Shown here: positions 43,832 through 52,846 of the stretch, in pieces
How positions within the stretch are numbered: position 1 is the stretch's first letter
Layout of the letters: every line of letters begins with the position of its first letter
NCBI RefSeq assembly: GCF_900109665.1
Contig: NZ_FOAO01000016.1
Location: forward strand, 59,206 to 123,205
From: Blastococcus sp. DSM 46786
Lineage (GTDB): Bacteria; Actinomycetota; Actinomycetes; Mycobacteriales; Geodermatophilaceae
Length of the DNA: 64,000 nt
Direction: 5' to 3'
Program-made: the position numbers and the translations under genes
Notes under the pieces: model-generated
The model's database searches: none
What the model was told of the DNA's origin: nothing
What the model saw: the letters and a program-made list of their open reading frames with translations, nothing else

Positions 43832-44452
43832 GTGGCACGAAAGAAGGACCAGCGCGAACGCCGGGGCGACCTGATCGCGGCGACGCGACGCCGGATCGTC
43901 GACCAGGGGCTCGCCCCGGTGCGGATCCGGCACATCGCGGCCGAAGCCGGGCTCTCCCCCGGTCTGGTGAGCTACTACTTCCCCGACCTGGACGACCTGT
44001 TCCGGGCCGTCTACCGGGATGCCATCGACCGGTTCAGCACCGAGCGCCGGGAGATGGTCGAGCACATGTCCGACCCGCGGCAGCGGCTGACCGCGTTGAT
44101 CCGGTCGGGTCTGCCCACCGGTCCGGAGGACGAGACCTGCATCCTGCTGTACGAGTTCCACCCGCAGGTGGTGCGCAATCCGGCGGTCACCGCCCAGCGC
44201 GCGTTGCTCTTCGAGCGTCAGGTGGGCCTCTACGTGTCCGTGCTGGAGGCCGGGGCCACGATGGGCGTCTTCCGCCTGCAGGGCTCCGCCCGGTCGGTGG
44301 CCAGCAATCTCGTGGCGCTCGAGGACGCGTACGGCCACCACGTGGTCGCCGACATCTCCGTCACCCGCGAGCAGGCCGAGTCCTACCTGATCGACTTCGC
44401 CTCGACGGCGACCGACTGCGACCTGCGCGACCCCGGCGCCGGCGCCGGCTGA
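43832..44452 (+). CDS. TetR/AcrR-family transcriptional regulator (BetI-like)
   Basis: 206 residues. The helix-turn-helix is at ~31-54 (VRIRHIAAEAGLSPGLVSYYFPDLDDLF); the SPGLVSYYF pattern is common in BetI/RutR-like TetR proteins. The C-terminal domain has a moderately hydrophobic core with Cys 106 in EDETCILLYEFH. It is divergent from importer 2 and probably represses it and itself through the two TTGAAC palindromes. GTG 43832 is leaderless by promoter spacing. Followed by a hairpin at 44455. Confidence 0.88.
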   Translation: MARKKDQRERRGDLIAATRRRIVDQGLAPVRIRHIAAEAGLSPGLVSYYFPDLDDLFRAVYRDAIDRFSTERREMVEHMSDPRQRLTALIRSGLPTGPEDETCILLYEFHPQVVRNPAVTAQRALLFERQVGLYVSVLEAGATMGVFRLQGSARSVASNLVALEDAYGHHVVADISVTREQAESYLIDFASTATDCDLRDPGAGAG

Positions 44453-44454
44453 CC

Positions 44455-44482
44455 GCCGCACCGGCACCGCGGCCGGTGCGGC
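44455..44482. terminator. Bidirectional hairpin terminator
   Basis: GCCGCACCGGC (44455-44465) pairs perfectly with GCCGGTGCGGC (44472-44482) around a 6-nt loop. It begins 3 nt after the TetR stop and lies 57 nt from the aminotransferase stop on the other strand. Confidence 0.65.
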
Positions 44483-44538
44483 CGCCCGTTCGCCACGGCC
44501 CGGCGCCGCCGCGGGGCCCGTGGACAGCGGGCGACGCG

Positions 44539-45885
44539 TCAGGCCCCCGTGTAGTACCCGCCGATCGTCGCCAGCGCGTCGTCGAGGATGGCCAGCCCCT
44601 CCTTGGCCTCCTCGTCGGTGAGCGTGCAGGGCGGCACGACGTGCAGCCGGTTGAAGTTCGCGAACGGCAGCAGCCCGGCCCCCTTGCAGGCGGCGAGCAG
44701 CTCGGTCATCGCCGTGCTGGTGCCGCCGTAGGGGGCGAGCGGCTCCCGGCTCTCCCGGTCGGTGACCAGCTCCAGCGCCCAGAACACGCCCATCCCGCGG
44801 ACGTCGCCGACGACCCGGTGCCGGTCGGCGAGCTGGCGGAGCCCCGGACCGAGCACCTCCCGGCCGATCCGGCGAGCGTTGTCGACGATGCCCTCCTCCC
44901 GCATCGCGGTGATGGTGGCGACGGCGGCCGCGCAGGCCAGCGGGTGCCCCGAGTAGGTGAGCCCGCCCGGGTAGACCTGGTGGGCGAAGGTCTCGGCGAT
45001 CGCGTCGGACACGATCACCCCGCCCAGCGGCACGTAGCCGGAGTTGACGCCCTTGGCGAAGGCGATCAGGTCCGGCGCGACCCCCCAGTGGTCGAGGGCG
45101 AACCACTCACCGGTGCGTCCGAAGCCCGCCATCACCTCGTCGGCGACGTAGACGATGCCGTGCCGGTCGCACAGCTCGCGCACCCCCGCGAGGTAGCCGT
45201 CCGGCGGCGGCATGATCCCCGCGGTACCGGGGACGGTCTCCAGGACGATCGCCGCGATGGTGCCCGGGCCCTCGAAGGCGATCACCTGTTCCAGGTGGGC
45301 CAGCGCGCGCTCGGCCTCCTCGGCCTCGGTGACGGAGTGGAACGGCGAGCGGTAGAGGAACGGCCCGAAGAAGTGGACGACTCCCCCGTTGCCGTCGTCG
45401 CTGGGCCAGCGTCGCGGGTCGCCGGTGAGCTTGATCGCCGTCCCGGTGGCGCCGTGGTAGGAGCGGTAGGCCGACAGGATCTTCGGCCGGCCGGTGTGCA
45501 GGCGGGCCATGCGGATGGCGTGCTCGACGGCCTCGGCCCCGCCGTTGGTGAAGAACACCTTCTGCAGCCCCGCAGGAGCCAGCTCGGCGATCAGCTGCGC
45601 CGCCCGTGAGCGCTGGTCGTTCGCGTGCTGCGGGGCGATGGTGCACAACCGCTCGGCCTGGGCGCGGACCGCGGCGACGACCGCCGGGTGCTGGTGGCCG
45701 ATGTTGACGTTGACCAGCTGCGAGGAGAAGTCCAGGTAGCGCCGGCCCTCGCCGTCCCACAGGTACACCCCCTCCGCGCGCTCGACCACCATCGGGCTGA
45801 GCCGCGCCTGGGCCGACCACGAGTGGAAGACGTGCGCCCGGTCCAGGTCGTAGGTCACCTGCGCCGCGGTCCGGCTCTCGCTCAT
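44539..45885 (-). CDS. Class III omega-amino-acid aminotransferase
   Basis: 448 residues, PLP fold-type I. PLP contacts are NGGAEAVEHAIRMAR, the Asp in VYVADEVMAGFGRTG and the Schiff-base Lys in IAFAKGVNSGY. SYHGATGTAIKLTGDPRR resembles beta-alanine/taurine:pyruvate aminotransferases. Predicted reaction: omega-amino acid plus pyruvate to a semialdehyde plus alanine. The upstream gene for methylmalonate-semialdehyde dehydrogenase, 12 nt away, would oxidise the semialdehyde product. Beta-alanine to malonic semialdehyde, or 3-aminoisobutyrate to methylmalonic semialdehyde, fits best. Confidence 0.85.
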   Translation of the reverse strand: MSESRTAAQVTYDLDRAHVFHSWSAQARLSPMVVERAEGVYLWDGEGRRYLDFSSQLVNVNIGHQHPAVVAAVRAQAERLCTIAPQHANDQRSRAAQLIAELAPAGLQKVFFTNGGAEAVEHAIRMARLHTGRPKILSAYRSYHGATGTAIKLTGDPRRWPSDDGNGGVVHFFGPFLYRSPFHSVTEAEEAERALAHLEQVIAFEGPGTIAAIVLETVPGTAGIMPPPDGYLAGVRELCDRHGIVYVADEVMAGFGRTGEWFALDHWGVAPDLIAFAKGVNSGYVPLGGVIVSDAIAETFAHQVYPGGLTYSGHPLACAAAVATITAMREEGIVDNARRIGREVLGPGLRQLADRHRVVGDVRGMGVFWALELVTDRESREPLAPYGGTSTAMTELLAACKGAGLLPFANFNRLHVVPPCTLTDEEAKEGLAILDDALATIGGYYTGA

Positions 45886-45897
45886 CGACGCCGCCTC

Positions 45898-47415
45898 TCA
45901 GGTCTGGGTGGGGAAGCCGAGATTGATCCCGCCGTGGCTCGGGTCCAGCCAGCGTGAGGTGATCACCTTGCCGCGGGTGAAGAAGTGCACGCCCTCCGTG
46001 CCGTGCGCGTGGGAATCGCCGAAGAGGCTGTTCTTCCAGCCACCGAACGAGTAGTAGGCCATCGGCACCGGGATGGGCACGTTGATGCCGACCATCCCGA
46101 CCTCGACCTCGTTCTGGTAGCGCCGGGCGGCGCCGCCGTCGTTGGTGAAGATGGCGGTGCCGTTGCCGTAGGAGTTGGCGTTGACCATCCCCAGGGCCTC
46201 GGCGTACGAGCCGGCGCGGAGCACGGTCAGCACCGGCCCGAAGATCTCGTCCCGGTAGATGCTCATGTCGGGCGTCGCGTGGTCGAAGAGGCTCGGGCCG
46301 AGCCAGAACCCGTCGGCGCCGCCGTCGACCTCGTGCTCGCGGCCGTCGACCACCAGCCGGGCGCCGGCGTCGGTGCCGGCGTCGAGGTAGGACGCCACCT
46401 TGTCGCGGTGCTCGCGGGTGATGAGCGGGCCCATGTCCGCCCCGCGCCGGCCGTCGCCGACCCGCAGGCCGGCCATGCGCTCCCGGATCTTGGCGACCAG
46501 CTCGTCACCGACGGGATCCACCGCCACGATCGCCGAGATCGCCATGCAGCGCTCCCCGGCCGAGCCGAAGCCCGCGTTCACCGCGGCGTCGGCGGCGAGG
46601 TCGAGGTCGGCGTCGGGCAGCACCACCATGTGGTTCTTGGCGCCGCCCAGCGCCTGGACCCGCTTGCCGTGCGCCGTGCCGGTCTCGTACACGTAGCGGG
46701 CGATGGGGGTGGACCCGACGAAGGAGATCGACCGCACCTCGGGGTGCTCGAGCAGGGCGTCGACGGCCTCCTTGTCGCCGTGCACCACGGTGAACACACC
46801 GTCGGGGAGGCCCGCCTCGGCCCACAGATCGGCCAGCCAGACGGCGGCCGACGGGTCTTTCTCGCTCGGCTTGAGCACCACCGCGTTGCCGCAGGCGATG
46901 GCCACCGGGAAGAACCACATGGGCACCATCGCCGGGAAGTTGAACGGCGAGATGATGCCGACGACGCCGAGCGGCTGGCGGATCGAGTAGACGTCGACCC
47001 CGGTCGAGGCGTTCTCCGAGAACCCGCCCTTGAGCAGATGCGGGATGCCGCAGGCGAACTCGACGACCTCCAGCCCGCGGGTGACCTCACCGAGGGCGTC
47101 GCTGAGCACCTTCCCGTGCTCGGCGGTGATGATCGCCGCCAGCTCCTCCTTGCGGGCGTTCAGCAGCTCCCGGAAAGCGAAGAGGACCTGGCTGCGCCGG
47201 GTGAGCGAGGCGTCCCGCCACTGCGGGAAGGCCGCCGACGCCGCCGCCACCGCCTCGTCGACGACGTCGGCCGACGCGAGGTCGACCTGGCCCGAGACCG
47301 CCCCGCTGGCCGGGTCGAACACCGGTGCCTGCCGCTGGCTCGTGCCGCTCCACGGCTTTCCGCCGATCCAGTGCGTGATTCGTTCTGCCACGCAGGCAGT
47401 CTGCAGGCCGGCCAT
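45898..47415 (-). CDS. mmsA: CoA-acylating methylmalonate-semialdehyde dehydrogenase
   Basis: 505 residues, ALDH superfamily. It converts (methyl)malonic semialdehyde plus CoA and NAD to propionyl- or acetyl-CoA, CO2 and NADH. The catalytic Cys is in GFGSAGERCMAIS. Where most ALDHs carry a general-base Glu there is ALGGAKNHMVV, the Asn-containing variant typical of CoA-acylating MmsA/IolA. ISPFNFPAMVPMWFFPVAI and FGGWKNSLFGDSHAHGTEG are also class-specific. ATG 47415 follows TTGGAGGCGGCG. Operon with the class III aminotransferase; divergent from PucR. Confidence 0.93.
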   Translation of the reverse strand: MAGLQTACVAERITHWIGGKPWSGTSQRQAPVFDPASGAVSGQVDLASADVVDEAVAAASAAFPQWRDASLTRRSQVLFAFRELLNARKEELAAIITAEHGKVLSDALGEVTRGLEVVEFACGIPHLLKGGFSENASTGVDVYSIRQPLGVVGIISPFNFPAMVPMWFFPVAIACGNAVVLKPSEKDPSAAVWLADLWAEAGLPDGVFTVVHGDKEAVDALLEHPEVRSISFVGSTPIARYVYETGTAHGKRVQALGGAKNHMVVLPDADLDLAADAAVNAGFGSAGERCMAISAIVAVDPVGDELVAKIRERMAGLRVGDGRRGADMGPLITREHRDKVASYLDAGTDAGARLVVDGREHEVDGGADGFWLGPSLFDHATPDMSIYRDEIFGPVLTVLRAGSYAEALGMVNANSYGNGTAIFTNDGGAARRYQNEVEVGMVGINVPIPVPMAYYSFGGWKNSLFGDSHAHGTEGVHFFTRGKVITSRWLDPSHGGINLGFPTQT

Positions 47416-47434
47416 CGCCGCCTCCAATGAGCAC

Positions 47435-47448
47435 GCTGTCACGACAGC
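47435..47448. promoter_or_regulatory. Palindrome between mmsA and pucR-type gene
   Basis: GCTGTC-AC-GACAGC has 6-bp arms in the 57-nt divergent space. It overlaps the -35 position expected for the PucR promoter and lies 20-33 nt before the mmsA start, so one bound dimer could affect both genes. Confidence 0.45.
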
Positions 47449-47460
47449 CTCGTCTGTTCT

Positions 47461-47466
47461 TACACT
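47461..47466 (+). promoter_or_regulatory. Candidate -10 hexamer, leaderless PucR transcript
   Basis: TACACT (TAnnnT) ends 6 nt before GTG 47473 and there is no ribosome-binding site. Confidence 0.4.
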
Positions 47467-47472
47467 TCGTCG

Positions 47473-49164
47473 GTGACGGTCAGCCTCGCCCGAGTGCTCC
47501 AGCTCCCCGTGCTCCAGGCCGGGCGGCCCGTCGTGCTCACCGGGGAGGGAGCGCTCGACCGCCCCGTGCGGTGGGTGCACGTCAGCGAGCTGCCCGACAT
47601 CGCCCCGCTGTTGCGCGGTGGCGAGCTGATCCTCACCACGGGGGTGGCCCTGCCCGACTCCCCCGTCGAGCTGCGCGAGTTCGTCGCGACCCTCGCCTCG
47701 GCCGGCGCCTGCGCGCTCGTGATGGAGCTGGGCCGCCGGTTCACCGAGGTACCGCCCAGCGTCGTCGCCGCCGGCGCCCGGCACGGCCTGCCCGTCGTCG
47801 CCCTGCGCCGCACCGTCCGGTTCGTGGCCGTCACCGAGGAGGTCCACGGGCTGATCGTCGATGAGCAGAACCAGCTGCTCCGGTTCGCCGAGCGGGCACA
47901 CCGGGAGTTCGGGCGGCTCAGCGTCGAGGCGGCGTCGGTCCAGCAGATCGTCGACAAGGCGCACGAGATCGCCGGGGACGACGTCGTCCTGGAGGACCTC
48001 GCGCACCGCGCCGTCGCCTACGGCTGCGACGCAGGCCGTGCCGGTGCCCTGCTGGAGGACTGGGAACGGCGCTCGCGGGGCGTGCCGGCCACGGACTCGA
48101 CGGCGACCGCCGGCCCGGAGGGCTGGCTGGTCACGCCGGTCGGCCCGCGCGGGCAGCGCTGGGGCCGGCTGGCCGTTCCGGCACCGACCCGCCCGGAGGC
48201 GCAGCTGGTCCTGCTGCTGGAGCGCGCCGCCGAGGCGCTGGCCATCAACCGGCTCGTGGAGCGGGACCGCGCCGGACTCGTCCGTCAGGCGCACCGGGGT
48301 CTGCTGGACGAGCTCCTGCTCAGCCGGACCGGCAACGACCACGAGATGCAGGCCCGGGCCGCCGCCCTCGGTTTCCCCACCAGCGGGCACCGCTTCGTCG
48401 GCCTCGCCGTGCACAGCGGCGCCACCGAGGACCTCGACCCGGTCACCGCCGAGGGCCGCGACCGCGCCCTGGCCGAGGAGGTCACCCTTGCCGCGCGCGA
48501 CTGCGCGCTCGACGCGCTCGTCGCCACCACCGACGGCGGCCGGGCGCACGGTCTGCTGGCGATCCCCACGGGACGACCCGTCGAGCAGGCGCTGGACCGG
48601 CTCGCCGAGCGCATCACCACCCGGCTGGCCGCCCACGCCGGGGTGGCGGCACCCACCATCGGGGTCGGCTGGCAGGCCGAGCAGCTCCCCGACGCGGCAC
48701 CCTCCCTGACCGAGGCGATGCATGCGGTCGCGATCGGCGCGGCGCTGCGGGTCACCCGGCCGCGGCCGTACTACCGGCTTGCCGACGTCCGGCTGCGGGG
48801 CCTGCTGGCCCTGCTGCAGGACGACCCGCGGGTGCTCGGCTTCGCCGAGGCCGAGCTCGGGAGGCTCCTGGACCACGACAGCCGGCACGGCACCGATCTG
48901 GTGCACACGCTGCGCCAGTACTTCACCGCCGGGGCGAACAAGGCGTCGCTGGCACGGGCCATGTCGATGAGCCGGCCGGCGCTGTACGCCCGGCTGAACA
49001 CGATCGAGCGGCTGCTCACGGTGGACCTGGACGACCCGGAGTCCCGCCTGACCCTGCACCTGGCCCTGCTGGTCCGCGACGTCGCCCAGGGCGCGGCCAC
49101 CGCCGCTCGCCCCCGCCCGTCGGGACGGCCGCAGCGTCCGGCGGCGGCTGCCCGCCGCCGATGA
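47473..49164 (+). CDS. PucR-family transcriptional regulator
   Basis: 563 residues. The N-terminal PucR domain (~5-125) has GRPVVLTGEGALDRPVRWVH and ELPDIAPLLRGGELILTTG. A GGDEF-like central domain follows and the C-terminal HTH_30 (~490-545) reads TLRQYFTAGANKASLARAMS then MSRPALYARLNTIERLL. PucR proteins control purine, GABA and other amine catabolism, often as activators of a divergent operon. Here the target is almost certainly the mmsA/aminotransferase pair. GTG 47473 is leaderless by promoter spacing. The last ~25 residues are Arg/Pro/Ala-rich. Confidence 0.9.
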   Translation: MTVSLARVLQLPVLQAGRPVVLTGEGALDRPVRWVHVSELPDIAPLLRGGELILTTGVALPDSPVELREFVATLASAGACALVMELGRRFTEVPPSVVAAGARHGLPVVALRRTVRFVAVTEEVHGLIVDEQNQLLRFAERAHREFGRLSVEAASVQQIVDKAHEIAGDDVVLEDLAHRAVAYGCDAGRAGALLEDWERRSRGVPATDSTATAGPEGWLVTPVGPRGQRWGRLAVPAPTRPEAQLVLLLERAAEALAINRLVERDRAGLVRQAHRGLLDELLLSRTGNDHEMQARAAALGFPTSGHRFVGLAVHSGATEDLDPVTAEGRDRALAEEVTLAARDCALDALVATTDGGRAHGLLAIPTGRPVEQALDRLAERITTRLAAHAGVAAPTIGVGWQAEQLPDAAPSLTEAMHAVAIGAALRVTRPRPYYRLADVRLRGLLALLQDDPRVLGFAEAELGRLLDHDSRHGTDLVHTLRQYFTAGANKASLARAMSMSRPALYARLNTIERLLTVDLDDPESRLTLHLALLVRDVAQGAATAARPRPSGRPQRPAAAARRR

Positions 49165-49170
49165 CCGCGA

Positions 49171-50049
49171 TCAGCGGGGCCGGACGGTACCGACCAGGTG
49201 CTCGCTCCCGTTCGTCGCGTGGCGGACGGCGACGTCCCAGCCGCCGTCGGCCTGCGCCGTCGACAGGGTGACCGTCGAGGGGAGGAACAGCGGCTTGCGG
49301 AAGGCCACGTCGACGGCGAGCGCCCCGGGCAGCCGGTTCTCCAGCGCCGCCAGCACCCGCGCCTTGACCCACATGCCGTGCGCGATCGCCCGCTTGAAGC
49401 CGAACGCCTTGGCGGTCAGCCCCGAGAGGTGGATCGGGTTCACGTCGCCGGAGACCTGGGCGTAGCGGCGGCCGGAGTCGTCCGGCACGCGCCAGGTGGC
49501 GACCGCACGATCGAGGTCCCCCACCGCCACCGTCACATCGGATTCCGGCGCACCGTCGGGCGCCGTCGCCCCGCGCGCCAGGTAGGTCGACCGCGACCGC
49601 CACACCTCGGCGCCCGCCGACCGCACCGAGGCGCACAGGTCGACCGTCGCCCCACTGCGGTGCCGCGCGAACCGCTCGGCCCAGACCTCGAGGTCCAACG
49701 GCTCGGTGGTGCCGATCGGGCGCAGCACGTCGATGCGGTTGCGCACGTGCACCAGCCCGGGCAGGGCCAGCGGAAACGCGCGGTCGCTCATCAGCGCCAG
49801 CTGCAGCGGGAAGGTGAGCACGTGCGGGTAGGTCGCCGGCAGCGCATCGGCCAGCGGGAACCGGCAGACGCGGGCGTAGTCGGCGAGGTTCGCCGGGGCG
49901 ACGGTCACGCCGGTGCGCGCGAGCCGGGTGCCGGGCAGCTCTCCGCCCCGGCCGCGCGCGGTGAGCGCCGCCTTCGCGAACAGCGCCGCCATGTTCGGCG
50001 GCTGCTCGAGGACCGTGCGCCCGGCGGCGGACTCGGCCATCTCAGGCAC
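49171..50049 (-). CDS. Double-hotdog MaoC-type 3-hydroxyacyl dehydratase (HtdX-like)
   Basis: 292 residues. Two hotdog halves: the N-terminal half (~50-155) lacks the active site, while the C-terminal half (~175-285) has RRYAQVSGDVNPIHLSGLTAKAFGFKR, then IAHGMW, with catalytic Asp and His. It dehydrates (R)-3-hydroxyacyl thioesters. GTG 50049 overlaps the FabG4 stop by 8 nt; ATG 50040 is a possible shorter start. The order HtdX-FabG4-FadA2 matches Mycobacterium tuberculosis Rv0241c-Rv0242c-Rv0243, although there fadA2 is on the opposite strand. Confidence 0.85.
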   Translation of the reverse strand: MPEMAESAAGRTVLEQPPNMAALFAKAALTARGRGGELPGTRLARTGVTVAPANLADYARVCRFPLADALPATYPHVLTFPLQLALMSDRAFPLALPGLVHVRNRIDVLRPIGTTEPLDLEVWAERFARHRSGATVDLCASVRSAGAEVWRSRSTYLARGATAPDGAPESDVTVAVGDLDRAVATWRVPDDSGRRYAQVSGDVNPIHLSGLTAKAFGFKRAIAHGMWVKARVLAALENRLPGALAVDVAFRKPLFLPSTVTLSTAQADGGWDVAVRHATNGSEHLVGTVRPR

Positions 50050-51397
50050 CCAGCATCGACTGGCCGCAGACCCGCACGGTCTGGCCGTTGACCCCGGCGC
50101 TGGCCGGCTGCGACAGCCACGCGATGGTCTCCGCGACGTCGACCGGCAGCCCGCCCTGCTGCAGCGAGTTGATCCGCGACCCGATCTCCCGGGTGCCGAA
50201 GGGCATCTTCGCCGTCATCTCGGTGACGATGAAGCCCGGTGCGACGGCGTTGATGGTGGCCCCGCGCGCCGCGAACTCCGGCGCCCACGCGCGCACCATG
50301 CCGATGACACCGGCCTTGCTCGCGGCGTAGTTGGTCTGGCCGCGGTTGCCGGCGATGCCCGACTGCGAGGAGACGCAGACGACCCGGGCGCCGTCCCGGA
50401 GCACCCCGTCGGCGTCCAGCAGCGCCTGGGTGATGTCCAGCTGCGCCTGCAGGTTCACCGCCATGACGGTGTTCCACCGGGCGGCATCCATGTTCACCAG
50501 CAGCTTGTCGCGGGTGATGCCGGCGTTGTGCACGACGACGTCGACACCCCCGTGCCGCTCGCGCAGGTGCTCGACCAGCCGCTGCGGGGCGTCGGCGGCG
50601 GTGATGTCCAGCTGCAGCGCCGTCCCGCCGATCTCGTCGGCCACCCGGGCCAGGGCGTCGCCGGCGGCGGGGACGTCGACGGCCACCACGTGGGCGCCGT
50701 CCCGGGCCATGACCTCGGCGATGGCGGCGCCGATCCCCCGCGCCGCGCCGGTGACCACCGCGACCGCGCCGGCCAGCGGCTCGTCCTCGTCGAGGTTCGC
50801 CGGGACGTCCGCCGGCGAGACGGTGAGCAGCTGCCCGTCGACGTAGGCCGAGCGGCCGGAGAGGAAGAACCGCAGCGGGGCGGCGAGCGAGGCCTCCGCA
50901 CCCTCGGGCACGAAGACGGCGTTCGCCGTCGACCCGTCCAGCAGCTCCTTGCCGATGGAGCGGACCAGTCCGTCCACCGCCTGGCGCGCCGCGGCCTGCG
51001 CCGGGGTGGTGGCGTCCGCGGGCGGGTCGGCGAGGACGAGCACCCGCCCGGAGGCGCGCAGCCGCTTGATCGCCGGGGCGAGGAAGTCGTGCGCGCTCGC
51101 CAGGTCGGCGGGGGTGGTGAGCCCGGAGGCGTCGAGGATCACCGCGCCCAGCTTCTCGCCGCCGGTCGCACCGTCGGCGGTCACCGGCGACTGCACGGTC
51201 ACCCCGGCGTCCCGGAGGACCGCGGTGACGGTATCGCGCAGCCGGCCCGCACCGGCCGAGCCGACCACCACCGGGCCCGGGAGCAGCGGCTGCCCGGGCT
51301 CGTAGCGGCGCAGCTCCACCGGGCGCGGCAGGCCCAGCTGCTTGGTGATCGTCGTACCGAAGCCGGAGTTGGCGAAGTTCGTGTACCAGTCAGCCAC
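50042..51397 (-). CDS. fabG4: High-molecular-weight 3-oxoacyl-(ACP/CoA) reductase
   Basis: 451 residues. An N-terminal flavodoxin-like domain (~1-205) precedes the SDR domain (~208-450) with VVTGAARGIGAAIAEV (cofactor), VVHNAGITRDK, Ser in VSSQSG and catalytic YAASK. Total length and the two-domain layout are those of FabG4 (Rv0242c), which reduces 3-oxoacyl-CoA with NADH. It begins MADWYTNFANSGFGTTITKQLGLP, in part the family start. TTCTGGAGAGATTGC-like upstream sequence gives a ribosome-binding site. Coupled to the dehydratase gene by an 8-nt overlap, 123 nt after the thiolase. Confidence 0.93.
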   Translation of the reverse strand: MADWYTNFANSGFGTTITKQLGLPRPVELRRYEPGQPLLPGPVVVGSAGAGRLRDTVTAVLRDAGVTVQSPVTADGATGGEKLGAVILDASGLTTPADLASAHDFLAPAIKRLRASGRVLVLADPPADATTPAQAAARQAVDGLVRSIGKELLDGSTANAVFVPEGAEASLAAPLRFFLSGRSAYVDGQLLTVSPADVPANLDEDEPLAGAVAVVTGAARGIGAAIAEVMARDGAHVVAVDVPAAGDALARVADEIGGTALQLDITAADAPQRLVEHLRERHGGVDVVVHNAGITRDKLLVNMDAARWNTVMAVNLQAQLDITQALLDADGVLRDGARVVCVSSQSGIAGNRGQTNYAASKAGVIGMVRAWAPEFAARGATINAVAPGFIVTEMTAKMPFGTREIGSRINSLQQGGLPVDVAETIAWLSQPASAGVNGQTVRVCGQSMLGA

Positions 51398-51520
51398 TGC
51401 AATCTCTCCAGAAGGGGGTCGGGGGGCGCACGCTGGGGCCGCCTGACCGGACGTCCAGCCGGGCCGTGGCGCGGCTGGACGTCCGGTGGCACGGGTGGAG
51501 CCGGACGGCGTCGCCCGGGT

Positions 51521-52816
51521 TCAGGACTCGAGGATGGCGACGACGCCCTGGCCGCCGGCGGCGCAGACGGAGATGAGCCCGCGCTTGCCCGGGCCCGTCT
51601 CGTGCAGCATCTTCGCCAGGCTGGCCACGATGCGCCCGCCGGTCGCGGCGAAGGGGTGCCCGGCCGCCAGCGACGAGCCGTTCACGTTGAGCTTGGCCCG
51701 GTCGATCGAGCCCAGCGGCGCGTCGAGGCCCAGCTTCTCCTTGCAGAACGCGGCGTCCTCCCAGGCCTTCATCGTCGCGAGCACCGTGGAGGCGAACGCC
51801 TCGTGGATCTCGTAGAAGTCGAAGTCCTGCAGGGTGAGGCCGTTGCGGGCCAGCATCACCGGCACCGCGTAGACCGGCGCCATGAGCAGCCCCTCGCCAC
51901 CGTGCACGTAGTCGACGGCAGCGGTCTGCGCGTCCACCAGGTGGGCCAGCACCGGCAGCCCCTTCGCCTCGGCCCACTCGTCGGACGCCAGCAGCACGGC
52001 GGAGGCGCCGTCGGTCAGCGGGGTCGAGTTGCCCGCGGTCATCGTGGCGCCCTCGCCCGTGCCGAACACCGGGCTGAGCTTCGCGAGCTTCTCCACGCTG
52101 GAGTCGGGGCGCAGGTTGTTGTCGCGGGCGAGGCCGAGGAACGGCGTCACCAGGTCGTCGAAGAAGCCGCGGTCGTAGGCGGCGGCCATGCGCTGGTGCG
52201 ACCGGGCGGCGAGCTCGTCCTGCTCCTCGCGGCCGATCTCCCACTCCGCCGCGGTGATCGCGGCGTGGTCACCCATCGCCAGGCCCGTGCGCGGCTCGGC
52301 GTTTCGCGGGATCTCGGGGACGATCATGCCCGGCCGGATCCGCGCCAGCGCCTTGAGCCGGTCCTGCACCGTCTTCGCGCTGTTCAGGGAGATCAGCACC
52401 CGGCGCAGGTCGTCGCCGACCGCGAGCGGCGCGTCGGAGGTGGTGTCCACGCCCCCGGCGATGCCCGACTCGATCTGGCCCAGCGCGATCTTGTTGGCGA
52501 CGAGGACCGCCGCCTCCAGCCCGGTGCCGCAGGCCTGCTGGACGTCGTAGGCCGGGGTCGTCGGCGCGAGCTGCGAACCCAGCACCGCCTCGCGGGTGAG
52601 GTTGAAGTCCCGCGCGTGCTTGAGGACGGCGCCGGCGGCGACCTCCCCCACCGACTCGCCCTGGAGCCCGAAGCGGGCGACCAGCCCGTCGAGGGTCGCG
52701 GTGAGCATGTCCTGGTTCGACGCCCGGGCGTAGGCGGTGCCGGACCGCGCGAACGGGATCCGGTTGCCGCCGACGATCGCCGCCCTGCGCGTCACGGGCT
52801 TCGCGTTCTCCGCCAT
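51521..52816 (-). CDS. Acetyl-CoA C-acyltransferase (thiolase, FadA2/FadI-like)
   Basis: 431 residues. The nucleophile Cys is in YDVQQACGTGLEAAV, His in YEIHEAFASTV, NVNGSSLAAGHPFAATGGR carries the second His, and the last Cys is in VCAAGGQG. It cleaves or condenses 3-ketoacyl-CoA with CoA. ATG 52816 follows ACGGAGGTCCCC. It sits upstream of FabG4 and HtdX on the same strand, giving three consecutive beta-oxidation or chain-elongation activities, and is divergent from a TetR regulator. Confidence 0.92.
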   Translation of the reverse strand: MAENAKPVTRRAAIVGGNRIPFARSGTAYARASNQDMLTATLDGLVARFGLQGESVGEVAAGAVLKHARDFNLTREAVLGSQLAPTTPAYDVQQACGTGLEAAVLVANKIALGQIESGIAGGVDTTSDAPLAVGDDLRRVLISLNSAKTVQDRLKALARIRPGMIVPEIPRNAEPRTGLAMGDHAAITAAEWEIGREEQDELAARSHQRMAAAYDRGFFDDLVTPFLGLARDNNLRPDSSVEKLAKLSPVFGTGEGATMTAGNSTPLTDGASAVLLASDEWAEAKGLPVLAHLVDAQTAAVDYVHGGEGLLMAPVYAVPVMLARNGLTLQDFDFYEIHEAFASTVLATMKAWEDAAFCKEKLGLDAPLGSIDRAKLNVNGSSLAAGHPFAATGGRIVASLAKMLHETGPGKRGLISVCAAGGQGVVAILES

Positions 52817-52846
52817 GGGGACCTCCGTGGTGGGGGATGAGTGGCC

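Noticed and set aside
47416..49059. N-terminal continuation of the mmsA frame through the PucR gene
   Set aside because: The ALDH domain is complete from ATG 47415 with its own ribosome-binding site; the extension is antisense to the PucR coding sequence.
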